A stretch of 8,572 nt of DNA from Planctomicrobium sp. (GCA_018659505.1 JABJMI010000850.1:1-8572), one strand, 5' to 3'; counted from the stretch's first letter, positions 1-7,728 are shown. Numbers and translations are program-made. Notes: a model not told the origin generated them from the sequence alone.

Positions 1-2730
1 ATTTTTCTTAAACCAAAGATCCGTGATGTCACTGCGGAAACGACACAGTTCTTTGTTGAAGCTTCCAATTTGTTCCTGCCTGGTCCAGGTGTTGTCGATG
101 GTCTCCATCGTCTCAATATTCGTACGTCTCAAGGGCAGGTGGATGAGTTGAACGTCTCCGTTCCGAATGGACTTACAGTCAGCGAAGTGAGTGGACCAGT
201 AGGTTCCTGGCAGTTCGACGCAGATAAAGGAAATCTAAAGATTGAGATCGAACCTGCTCAGTCAGGTGCGTTCGACATCATGATTGAAACGCAACGTGGT
301 CTCGATCCGTTGCCTACAGAGGTCACACTCTCTCCCTTGAAAGTCATTGATGCGAATGGAGAAGTCGGTCTGTTTGCAGTCGCGTTCGGTCCAGAGGCAC
401 AACCTGAAAGCCTGGAACCACAACAGATGTCCGCGGTGAATCTTGGGGATTTCGACTCTCGTTTGAGCGTTCCCGAGCCAGCGGTTCTGCATCGCGTCTA
501 CCGCTATGGAGCCGAAGGTGGAGAGCTAACGGTTAGTGTCGCCCCCGTCGATTCGGAAGTCCGTGTTGTCAGTAAACAAGTCTTATCTCTGGGTGATGAG
601 CGTATTGTCTTAGGAGTGAACTTCGCTGCTGAAATTTCGCGTGCAGGACTATTTCAACTCAGTTTCCCTCTCCCTGACGGGCTTGAGGTCGAGTCGCTTA
701 GCGGGGCAGCGCTCCATCACTGGTCCGAACTCACGGAAGGGGATTCACGACAAATTATTCTTCACCTCAACGGGAAGACCATCGGAGCGCAAGGCTTCGC
801 TCTGACTCTCACTGGGACAGCACCGACTGAACTCGCACAGTGGGAAATCCCTCGTTTCGAATTGAATGAGGCAGAACGTCAAACCGGCGAATTGGTCGTT
901 CGGCCAACAACGGGTATCCGACTGAGAACAGTCTCGCGTCAAAATCTCTCCGAAACTGATCCGCGAGCCATGGGTGGCAATGCTCAAGGAGCCTTGGCGT
1001 TTCGACTATTGCAGCGAGACTGGAAGCTGATTCTCGGTATCGAAAAACTCGATCCTTGGGTAACAGCTCAAATCCTTCACGAAATTGTTTTGCGGGAAGG
1101 TCAAACAAAGTCGGCATTGATCGCAAATTTCAATGTGCAAAACGCTTCGATTCGCTCGCTGCAAGTGAGGCTCCCCATTACTAACGAGGAAGAAATCAAA
1201 ACTCTTCGCGCGACTGGTAACGTAGTGAGCGATCTAGTGAGAACCGCGCCCGATTCAGACATCTGGGAAGTTCAATTCAAACGACGATTACTTGGCAAGT
1301 TTCAATTTCAAATCGAGTTCGAACGTCGTGGTGATCGAGAGAATGAAGAAGAGTTACTGAGCCCAGCTGAGTTTCTTCAAGTTCGTCAATTCTCATATTA
1401 CTTTAGCGTGCGGACTGGCGGACGACTGGAGTTAGTACACGAACCTCTCACTCAAGGATGGCAGCGAATTGACTGGAATATGGTCCCTCCTATTCTTCGA
1501 GAAGTTGGGAATCGAAACGCTCCATCGCTCGTCTTTCGGACAGTCGATCCCCAAAACGATTTGAAGGTGAGTGCGAAACGCCATTCACTGGCAGATGCTC
1601 TCAAGCTTCGCGTCGCTGAGGGCGAACTCATTACCGTGCTATCGCAAACGGGTGACCAAGTCACCTCGGTTGATGTCATCATGGAAGTCATTCAGCGAAG
1701 CAGTCTCAGCGTTGGACTTCCGGAAGGAGGAGAGCTATTTAGCATTTTCGTGAACGGTGAAAGTGTGAACTCCATTCGTCTGGGCGGGAAGGCAAATGCT
1801 TGGCAATTCTACATTCTTCCTGGTCTGGATGATCGTACTGCCCATGTCCGTTTCGTTTATTCAGTTAAGGGGGCAGGCTTAAAGAACTATCACCTGAGCA
1901 GCCCTCAGTTAAATGTTCCTTTGGAGAACATTAAGTGGAATGTCATTGCTCCACAGGGATTTGAGTTGACCAACAACGATGGCAATCTGGAACTCATTCA
2001 ACAGAGGAACCAGAAAAGCTATGATCTGAAATCGTACCTGTCGAAGAATAGCGGGAAACGAGACGTTCAGGCACAACATGCTGCTCAACTTCTAGATCAA
2101 GCGAATCAACTTCTTCAGGAAGGAGAGCAGTCGAAGGCTCGCTGGGCGCTAAACAGTGTCGCAAACTTGTACGCGCTCGACGCAGCCTCAAACGAAGATG
2201 CGCGTGTCCAACTGGAAAACCTGCAAATGCAGCAAGCGATTGTTGGTCTCAACACCCGCCGTCAGCGTTTATATCTGGATCACAGCGGAACGGAAGATTC
2301 TATCGTTGAGAATGAACAACTTCGCCAGGCTGCGGCAGGCAATCCGGTCTTACAACAGGATCAGCTGAATTTCAGACCCCAACAATTGAGTCAATTGCTG
2401 CAAGGAAACACGACAGCTGACAACGCGGTGTTACAGAAGATCGCAGGGCGTTTGGTGCAGCATCAGCATACGACTGAGCCGGCACCGCAGGCGATTCTCA
2501 TTAGTCTGCCCGAAGAGGGAAATGTTTATACATTCGGTCGTAGTGTACAAGTCTCCGAAAATGCACCACTCGAACTTGACCTCGACTTCGGCTCGAAAAC
2601 GAGGCTTCAAAATTGGCAAACAATTTTACTTGTATTGCTGCTGACCGGATTCGGTGCCGTTATTGCATTCGTCACCACGAAAGAAAATTCTGCTCCAGAC
2701 ATCGAGAAGAATGTTCCGGTACAGGCTTGA
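1..2730 (+). CDS. Large C-terminally anchored envelope protein with four beta-rich modules, 5' truncated
   Basis: The reading frame is open from base 1, so the true start lies upstream; 909 residues are visible, ending at TGA 2728-2730. I do not recognise a named family. Residues below count from the first codon of the window. Four degenerate modules begin near residues 49, 215, 386 and 567. Each starts with a strand of the form L-x-V-x-P/L-P-x-G, followed by a Gly-rich turn, a Trp and further alternating hydrophobic strands, which suggests tandem beta-sandwich domains. Residues about 688-823 are Gln/Leu/Ala-rich and predicted helical, possibly a helical-repeat or coiled region. A single 17-residue hydrophobic segment at about 875-891 (ILLVLLLTGFGAVIAFV) is followed by an 18-residue polar tail. 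I infer a large extracytoplasmic part held by a C-terminal membrane anchor. The next gene lies 81 bases downstream on the same strand, so co-transcription is possible but not shown. That the gene is real is nearly certain; its function is unknown. Confidence 0.85.
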   Translation: MFLKPKIRDVTAETTQFFVEASNLFLPGPGVVDGLHRLNIRTSQGQVDELNVSVPNGLTVSEVSGPVGSWQFDADKGNLKIEIEPAQSGAFDIMIETQRGLDPLPTEVTLSPLKVIDANGEVGLFAVAFGPEAQPESLEPQQMSAVNLGDFDSRLSVPEPAVLHRVYRYGAEGGELTVSVAPVDSEVRVVSKQVLSLGDERIVLGVNFAAEISRAGLFQLSFPLPDGLEVESLSGAALHHWSELTEGDSRQIILHLNGKTIGAQGFALTLTGTAPTELAQWEIPRFELNEAERQTGELVVRPTTGIRLRTVSRQNLSETDPRAMGGNAQGALAFRLLQRDWKLILGIEKLDPWVTAQILHEIVLREGQTKSALIANFNVQNASIRSLQVRLPITNEEEIKTLRATGNVVSDLVRTAPDSDIWEVQFKRRLLGKFQFQIEFERRGDRENEEELLSPAEFLQVRQFSYYFSVRTGGRLELVHEPLTQGWQRIDWNMVPPILREVGNRNAPSLVFRTVDPQNDLKVSAKRHSLADALKLRVAEGELITVLSQTGDQVTSVDVIMEVIQRSSLSVGLPEGGELFSIFVNGESVNSIRLGGKANAWQFYILPGLDDRTAHVRFVYSVKGAGLKNYHLSSPQLNVPLENIKWNVIAPQGFELTNNDGNLELIQQRNQKSYDLKSYLSKNSGKRDVQAQHAAQLLDQANQLLQEGEQSKARWALNSVANLYALDAASNEDARVQLENLQMQQAIVGLNTRRQRLYLDHSGTEDSIVENEQLRQAAAGNPVLQQDQLNFRPQQLSQLLQGNTTADNAVLQKIAGRLVQHQHTTEPAPQAILISLPEEGNVYTFGRSVQVSENAPLELDLDFGSKTRLQNWQTILLVLLLTGFGAVIAFVTTKENSAPDIEKNVPVQA
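145..1971 (+). repeat. Four degenerate protein-level repeats within the large envelope protein
   Basis: Reading the protein by eye gives four units of roughly 90-105 residues, starting at about bases 145, 643, 1156 and 1699, so 166-181 residues apart. Shared landmarks are an opening strand (LNVSVPNGLTV, FQLSFPLPDGLEV, LQVRLP, LSVGLPEGGEL), a Ser/Thr/Asn-Gly turn (SG, SG, TG, NG), a Trp about 5-20 residues later, and a strand with aromatic residues (FDIMIE, FALTLT, FQFQIEFE, VRFVYSV). Copies 1 and 2 are the most alike and also share an Asn-Leu-x-x-x-Asp near their ends. The similarity is visible only in the translation, not in the DNA, so the units are ancient. The boundaries are approximate. 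Confidence 0.5.
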
Positions 2731-2811
2731 TGTGCGCTTGCGGAATGAACCAGAATGTGTGCTTGGAAAGAGTTGCCACATTTTGGCTCGACGCAATCAG
2801 GTCATTGACGT

Positions 2812-4968
2812 ATGCGAAATTTCTACAAAGTTAAGCGAGGCACTAGGTATGCTCTCTTCTTCACGTTGATTCTCTGCGCCGAAGGGCTGCGAGAGCGAGG
2901 GATCATCAGTGCAGCAGAACCGCCACAAGCGACAGCCTTGCCTGACTCAGACCTTCCAGGGGCATTCACAACTGGTACACTAGAAAAGAAGTTGGCTGCT
3001 GTTGTCACAAAGCATTGTGCACAATGTCATGGTGCGGAAGATGATGCAGAAGGAGGCATCGCTCTCGTCGGGCTTCAGGGAACCGAGTTGGCGAAACGCC
3101 CTGAACTCGTGAAGAATCTTATTGGTGTACTCGATCGAGGTGAGATGCCGCCAGACGGTGAGCCGCCACTGGATGAGCCGATTCGTAGTTCATTAGTGAA
3201 GTCGCTGCGTGAAGTTTTTCATGAGTCACTCTCCAGTCGACAGCGGTATGGACCATCTCCTCTGCGGCGGATGAATCGTTTTCAGTACAATAACGCTGTA
3301 ACGGATTTATTCGATTTAAAGTGTGTCGTATTCACTCTACCTGAACGGACAATGCGAGAGCATCAGGGCTACTTTCGGCCCGAAACCGGCAAGATGGCAG
3401 ATACCGTGCGAGTTGGTAATCGTCCACTTGGTAAATCGCAAATGATTGAACCTCGGTTGGCGGGGGTCGCTGCATTTCCTCAAGACCTGCGAGCGGAACA
3501 TGGCTATGACACTCAGGGAGATCATCTCTCTTTGTCACCGCTGCTGATGGAGGCGTTTCTACACCTGGGAGCTTCGATTACTAAGAGCCCAGACTTTACT
3601 CCGAAAAACGTTGGCATCTGGAAGAGTTTTTTCGCTCCACCAAACGAGTCTGCCGATATCAACCAAGAGGTTCAGCACCGTTTGAAAGTCTTTCTATCTC
3701 GTGCATTCAGACGACCCGTTGATGAAGAGACAGTGACTCGTTATGCCATATATGTGAAGCGGAAAATCGAGACTGGAAGCGATTTCACCGAGGCAATGCA
3801 AGGAGTGGCAGCAGCCGTGATCTCGTCTCCTCGTTTTCTTTATCTATACGATACCGCTGCCGAGGGGAATGGAAGTGAACCTCTCGACGATTTCGGGATT
3901 GCGTCTCGACTCTCCTTCTTTCTATGGGGAAGCTTGCCGGATGATCACTTGTTGGAGCTAGCTGCTGAGGGGAGACTGCATCAACCCGAGATACTTCAAC
4001 AAGAAGTTGATCGCATGTTTCATGACAGAAAACTCAAACGGTTCTGCGACAGTTTTCCTGCACAATGGTTGCAACTCGACAGACTCATCTCTTCGATTCC
4101 GAACCGCGAGCGTTTTCCACAGTTCTATTTCTCAAAGTACCGGGACAGCATGCACATGATGCTTGAACCGCTGCTCGTTTTTGAAACGGTTCTGATTGAA
4201 AATCAATCAATCTTGCAGTTCATCGATTCCGATTTTACTTACCGTTCGGGATTGCTGGAGGAAGCATACGGTCCATTAAAATCCGGAACCGAGCAGTCTG
4301 CCAAACTTCCCAAAGGGGAAGTCGCTGCGCTGACATTCCGACGAGTCCCGGTAACAGATCGCCGTGTCGGTGGAGTCATTACAAATGCCGCCGTCATGAC
4401 AATGACTTCTGGACCTGAGCGGACGCAGCCAATTACTCGTGGAGCGTGGGTTGCTAGCGTGATCTTCAACAGCCCACCTCAACCACCCCCGGCGGATGTG
4501 CCCCCTTTGGAAGAACTGACAGCCTCCACAGAACAATTAACGCTTCGGGAACAACTCTCGCTGCATCGCCAACGGGCAGACTGCAAAGGATGTCACGAGA
4601 AGATCGATCCTCTGGGCTTTGCTCTCGAGAACTTTAACCCTGTGGGATCTTGGCGAACGAAGTATCAAAATGGTCGAGATATTGACACAGCAGGGGTACT
4701 GTTCCGACGACATGAATTCACGGATGTGGTCGGCTTCAAAGATGCGATGCTTGCGGAACGGGATCGTTTTACCAAAGGTTTTTCCGGGCATCTGCTTTCC
4801 TTCGCTCTCGGCAGAGAACTCGACTCATCTGACGAAATTGCTCTCGATCAAATCACCGCAGCGAGCAAAGCAGACGACTACCGGATTCAGACCTTGATTC
4901 GCGAAGTCATTCTGAGTGATCCTTTCTTGAACAAAACAAACCCGGCAAAAGCACCTGTCGACAATTAA
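2812..4968 (+). CDS. Exported planctomycete c-type cytochrome, DUF1587/1595/1592/1588/1585 domain protein
   Basis: The product is 718 residues. Domains in order are: a signal peptide (about 1-34, basic n-region then YALFFTLILCAEGL, cleavage probably after ISA); PSCyt1 haem domain with CAQCH at 69-73 and a possible distal Met in GEMPP (110-114); PSD3/DUF1587 from RRMNRFQYNNAV (about 152-255); PSD5/DUF1595 around FLSRAFRRPV (294-303); PSD4/DUF1592 (about 358-487, with RLSFFLWGSLPDD); PSCyt3/DUF1588 (about 513-615) with a second haem-type motif CKGCH at 591-595 followed by DPLGFALENF; and PSD2/DUF1585 (about 640-705). This is a typical planctomycete architecture. The likely role is periplasmic electron transfer with two covalent haems; the partner and substrate are unknown. 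An in-frame TGA at 2806-2808 sits just before the ATG, so the protein cannot start further upstream. The Shine-Dalgarno sequence is weak (AGG, 10 bases away). About 50 residues (roughly 177-226) interrupt the usual DUF1587 pattern. Confidence 0.93.
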   Translation: MRNFYKVKRGTRYALFFTLILCAEGLRERGIISAAEPPQATALPDSDLPGAFTTGTLEKKLAAVVTKHCAQCHGAEDDAEGGIALVGLQGTELAKRPELVKNLIGVLDRGEMPPDGEPPLDEPIRSSLVKSLREVFHESLSSRQRYGPSPLRRMNRFQYNNAVTDLFDLKCVVFTLPERTMREHQGYFRPETGKMADTVRVGNRPLGKSQMIEPRLAGVAAFPQDLRAEHGYDTQGDHLSLSPLLMEAFLHLGASITKSPDFTPKNVGIWKSFFAPPNESADINQEVQHRLKVFLSRAFRRPVDEETVTRYAIYVKRKIETGSDFTEAMQGVAAAVISSPRFLYLYDTAAEGNGSEPLDDFGIASRLSFFLWGSLPDDHLLELAAEGRLHQPEILQQEVDRMFHDRKLKRFCDSFPAQWLQLDRLISSIPNRERFPQFYFSKYRDSMHMMLEPLLVFETVLIENQSILQFIDSDFTYRSGLLEEAYGPLKSGTEQSAKLPKGEVAALTFRRVPVTDRRVGGVITNAAVMTMTSGPERTQPITRGAWVASVIFNSPPQPPPADVPPLEELTASTEQLTLREQLSLHRQRADCKGCHEKIDPLGFALENFNPVGSWRTKYQNGRDIDTAGVLFRRHEFTDVVGFKDAMLAERDRFTKGFSGHLLSFALGRELDSSDEIALDQITAASKADDYRIQTLIREVILSDPFLNKTNPAKAPVDN

Positions 4969-4972
4969 AATT

Positions 4973-4976
4973 GAGG
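4973..4976 (+). promoter_or_regulatory. Shine-Dalgarno site of the DUF1552 gene
   Basis: GAGG lies 8 bases before the ATG at 4985, in the 16-base gap after the cytochrome stop codon. It supports this start and independent translation initiation within a shared transcript. Confidence 0.6.
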
Positions 4977-4984
4977 CAACTCAA

Positions 4985-6331
4985 ATGAGACACACCACAA
5001 GAAGAGACTTCCTTCGAGGAGTCGGAGGAGCAGCTTTGGCAATGCCTTGGCTGGAAAGTCTGGCATCAGCAGCTTCGACACAGATGCCCACACTCCGAAT
5101 GGCACACTTCTATGTTCCGATTGGCGTCGTCAGACGCGGTTTCTTTCCGGGAGAGAACGACCACATTATCCCGAAAGGCAACCTCGGAAATGTCATGCGG
5201 TCACTGGGAAAACAGGATCCGAATCTGAGTGTTCGACCACTCGATGAACTGACGCAAACCATGCAACCGTTGGCTGAGTGGAAACACAAAATTTCACTCA
5301 TTACCGGTATGGATCGCACGTTTCAACAAGGGACGGACGTCCATGCGCAGTGCGCGAGTTGTTATCTCAGCAGTGCCAAACCCTACACAATTGAGGGGAC
5401 AGCCTGGCCGCTTGACCGGACTCTTGATCATCAAGTCGCTGACCATATCGGCAAGCAGACTCCTTTTCCAACTCTGGAGTTCAGTTGCAACAGCCACAAA
5501 GACAACAAAGAGTCGATCTACTTCGACAACATCTCATGGTATGGAACCGGTCATCTGGCTCCCTCGATTCGTGATCCTCGCAAGATGTATCGACGACTCT
5601 TTTCAACCAATGAAATTGATCAACAACGTGACATTACGGATCTTGTCTTAGAAGATGCTCGTTCGTTGCAGCGGCAACTCGGCTACGCTGACCGAGAAAA
5701 GTTGACCGAATATTTCGACTCACTTCGAGCAATTGAACGGCAGATGGATCGTCTGGAGTCGATGAAAAACGAGCTAGCGAAAGTCACTCTGGAGGAACCA
5801 ACAGCTGCTTACCTTCCTCGTGGAGAATACATTCGCCTGATGGGAGATCTGATGGTTGTTGCGCTGCAAACAGGTCTCACAAATGTCACGACTTTCATGG
5901 TTGGTCCCGAGCGCTGGGATACGCCGTTTCTGTTCGAAGAACTGTTCGATAAACCGCGCAGCCATCATGGGATGTCACATAATCAAACCAATATGATCGA
6001 TGACCTATTGAAAGTTGATCGATTCCATATGGAGCAATTTGCTTACCTACTTAAGCGGATGGATGAGATTACAGAGTCCGATGGCAGCACGCTGCTCGAT
6101 AACACATTGTTCACGTACGGTTCAGGTCTCGGTGATGGATCGACGCACCAGTACAATGACCTTCCGATTATTGTCGCTGGCGGAGGTCAGCGAGTTGTCA
6201 CTGGTCAGCACATCAACATGCCTGAAGGAACTCCACTCGCCAATCTATGGTTAACACAAGCTCAACTCTGCGGTCTCCCCATTCAAGAATTTGCCGACAG
6301 CACGGGAGGAATTAGTCACCTCCATGCGTAA
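4985..6331 (+). CDS. Tat-exported DUF1552 (HXXSHH) family protein
   Basis: The product is 448 residues. It begins with a twin-arginine signal, TRRDFLR at 5-11, then a weakly hydrophobic stretch and a likely cleavage after ASA (27-29). Tat export implies the protein folds, perhaps with a cofactor, before crossing the membrane. The body matches the planctomycete DUF1552 family: MAHFYVPIGV (39-48) near the N-terminus, SHHGMSHN at 326-333 where the family-naming HXXSHH motif belongs, VDRFHMEQFAYLL (344-356), and GSGLGDG with DLPIIVAGGG (379-401) near the C-terminus. The biochemical function of the family is not established. Genes of this family typically sit beside a DUF1592-type cytochrome gene, as here, so the two products probably work together in the periplasm. 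The last His of the HXXSHH motif is Asn333 in this protein. The start is supported by a GAGG site and by the Tat motif directly after it. Confidence 0.94.
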   Translation: MRHTTRRDFLRGVGGAALAMPWLESLASAASTQMPTLRMAHFYVPIGVVRRGFFPGENDHIIPKGNLGNVMRSLGKQDPNLSVRPLDELTQTMQPLAEWKHKISLITGMDRTFQQGTDVHAQCASCYLSSAKPYTIEGTAWPLDRTLDHQVADHIGKQTPFPTLEFSCNSHKDNKESIYFDNISWYGTGHLAPSIRDPRKMYRRLFSTNEIDQQRDITDLVLEDARSLQRQLGYADREKLTEYFDSLRAIERQMDRLESMKNELAKVTLEEPTAAYLPRGEYIRLMGDLMVVALQTGLTNVTTFMVGPERWDTPFLFEELFDKPRSHHGMSHNQTNMIDDLLKVDRFHMEQFAYLLKRMDEITESDGSTLLDNTLFTYGSGLGDGSTHQYNDLPIIVAGGGQRVVTGQHINMPEGTPLANLWLTQAQLCGLPIQEFADSTGGISHLHA

Positions 6332-6351
6332 GCGATGTGAAACATTATCGC
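6332..6351 (+). other. Stem-loop directly after the DUF1552 stop codon
   Basis: GCGAT (6332-6336) pairs with ATCGC (6347-6351). An inner GTG/CAT helix (6337-6339 with 6343-6345, one G-U pair) closes on an AAA loop, with T6346 bulged. The stem begins on the base after the TAA. No T-tract follows, so it is not a canonical intrinsic terminator; it could stabilise the 3' end of the mRNA. Confidence 0.35.
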
Positions 6352-6364
6352 CAGTATCGAGTGC

Positions 6365-6395
6365 CATGCTCATATCGCGAAGCAGGATGAGCATG
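6365..6395. terminator. Perfect 9-bp inverted repeat between convergent genes, possible bidirectional terminator
   Basis: CATGCTCAT (6365-6373) and ATGAGCATG (6387-6395) are exact reverse complements around a 13-base loop. The repeat lies between the 3' ends of two convergent genes, where a bidirectional transcription end would be expected. Neither strand has a T-tract after the stem, so intrinsic termination is doubtful; an RNA-stabilising hairpin or a chance repeat are alternatives. Confidence 0.35.
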
Positions 6396-6465
6396 AATGG
6401 ACGTGAGGTCTGTACTCAACATGCTTGCCCTGCTAACGCGATGCGGTTGTCAGTGTTATTCTCGA

Positions 6466-7728
6466 CTATTTAGAGCGATCAAGAAACACGATGTGAGAGG
6501 GATTCCCGACGGGGACATATTGATCAGTAAATTTCAGTTTGCCAGTGTCGCGATTGACTCGGAAGATCGTTACAGCGTCTGCCCGTTGATTTCCGCAGTA
6601 GAGAAACTGACCAGTCGGATCAAAGCTAAAGCTTCGAGGATAATTTCCACGTGTCCATTCCTCTCCCACGAAGGAGAGTTCGCCGGTTGGTCCAACAGCA
6701 AAAACTCCAATGCTATCGTGGAGACGATTTCCCGCGTAGACAAACTTTCCGTCATTTGAAACTAGTATCTCGGAGCAAAAGTTACTGCCCTGGAAACCGG
6801 GAGGAAGTGAAGAGATCGTTTGTCGTTCACTGAGTCTCCCCTTCTCTGAATCGTAATCGAACAAGACGATTGTCGAACCTTCTTCCTGAAGCGAATAGAA
6901 CCATTCACCGTTCGGATGGAAGTGGAAATGACGTGGTCCATCTCCAGGAGGCAGTGAGACGCTTGCGGGCTGATTGGGAGTCAAAGTGCTGGTCTTTTCG
7001 TCGAATTTCCATACGAAGATTTTGTCCAGCCCCAGGTCGACATGGAAGACAAAATTCCCGGTCGGGTCAGCTTGAATCATGTGAGCATGAGTCCGGTCGT
7101 GACCACTAATTGCATAACTTCCGTGCGGAGCGTTGGTCGCTGTCGTTGGACCAATCTCGCCGGAATCGGATTTCACATCAGTCGCTTTCCCTAGCTGACC
7201 GTCGTCAAGGATCGGAAGCACAGCGACCGAACCCCCAAAATAGTTTGCCACGAAAAGATGATCTCCCGAAGGATGAATGCTGACATAAGTCGGACCAGCG
7301 CCCCCAGAGGGAACAGTATTCAGCAGTCTGAGTTGTCCATCCGGTTGAATGCTAAACGCACTCACTGAACCATGGTTGTTTTCGCCAACGCGATCGGTTT
7401 CGTTTGCGGAGTAGAGTCGCGTTCCATCTGAACTGATCACCAGACAGCTCGGGCTGGTTCCCATTTCGACAATCCCCGCCGGAGACATCGCACCTGTCTT
7501 TCGATTTACATGAAAGAGATGAATTCCTTTTCCGTTCCCAGGTGGTAAGTCGACCTGAGTTGGTAGCGTGTCTTGAAGCGGAGCACTGAAAGTTCCGACA
7601 TAAGCGATAAGTGGTCCATCGCTGTCGGCAGCATAAACAGGATTTGAAAGAATCACTAATGTTTGCACCGTGAGCAGGACAAGTAGCACCTTTAGGAACG
7701 GATGATTGGACATGCAGGTTTGTTTCAT
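6466..7728 (-). CDS. Secreted lactonase-family 7-bladed beta-propeller (6-phosphogluconolactonase-like, YbhE type)
   Basis: From ATG 7726-7728 the product is 420 residues. A signal peptide occupies about 1-33 (hydrophobic core VLLVLLTVQTLVIL, cleavage after VYA). The mature part shows the repeated blade pattern of lactonase beta-propellers (PF10282): AYVGTFS (42-48), GPTYVSIHPSGDHLFVANYF (145-164), HAHMIQADPTG (214-224), GDGPRHFHFHPNG (262-274), SEILVSNDGK (319-328) and NYPRSFSFDPTGQFLYCGNQ (362-381). Arg266/His267 and Glu282 occupy positions conserved in the YbhE-type 6-phosphogluconolactonase. That enzyme is cytoplasmic, whereas this one appears exported, so its substrate is probably a different lactone, or it may be non-enzymatic. 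An upstream in-frame GTG (7762-7764) and an internal ATG (7711-7713) are alternative starts. None has a clear Shine-Dalgarno; the chosen ATG gives a good signal peptide. It converges on the DUF1552 gene and diverges from the esterase gene. Confidence 0.9.
   Translation of the reverse strand: MKQTCMSNHPFLKVLLVLLTVQTLVILSNPVYAADSDGPLIAYVGTFSAPLQDTLPTQVDLPPGNGKGIHLFHVNRKTGAMSPAGIVEMGTSPSCLVISSDGTRLYSANETDRVGENNHGSVSAFSIQPDGQLRLLNTVPSGGAGPTYVSIHPSGDHLFVANYFGGSVAVLPILDDGQLGKATDVKSDSGEIGPTTATNAPHGSYAISGHDRTHAHMIQADPTGNFVFHVDLGLDKIFVWKFDEKTSTLTPNQPASVSLPPGDGPRHFHFHPNGEWFYSLQEEGSTIVLFDYDSEKGRLSERQTISSLPPGFQGSNFCSEILVSNDGKFVYAGNRLHDSIGVFAVGPTGELSFVGEEWTRGNYPRSFSFDPTGQFLYCGNQRADAVTIFRVNRDTGKLKFTDQYVPVGNPSHIVFLDRSK

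Noticed and set aside
70..72. TTG as the start codon of the first gene
   Set aside because: The same frame is open back to base 1 and the upstream residues continue the protein, so the gene begins before the window.
809..1126. 105-codon antisense open frame inside the first gene
   Set aside because: It lies wholly opposite a well-supported gene, is rich in Arg, Cys and Ser as antisense translations usually are, and shows no domain or ribosome binding site.
5343..5651. 102-codon open frame inside the DUF1552 gene in another frame
   Set aside because: It overlaps strongly recognised family sequence, and its composition is Ser/Thr/Arg-rich with no recognisable motif.
6397..6759. 120-codon plus-strand open frame spanning the convergent gap and the lactonase 3' end
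   Set aside because: Most of it is antisense to the lactonase gene, it has no Shine-Dalgarno, and the translation lacks any protein-like pattern.
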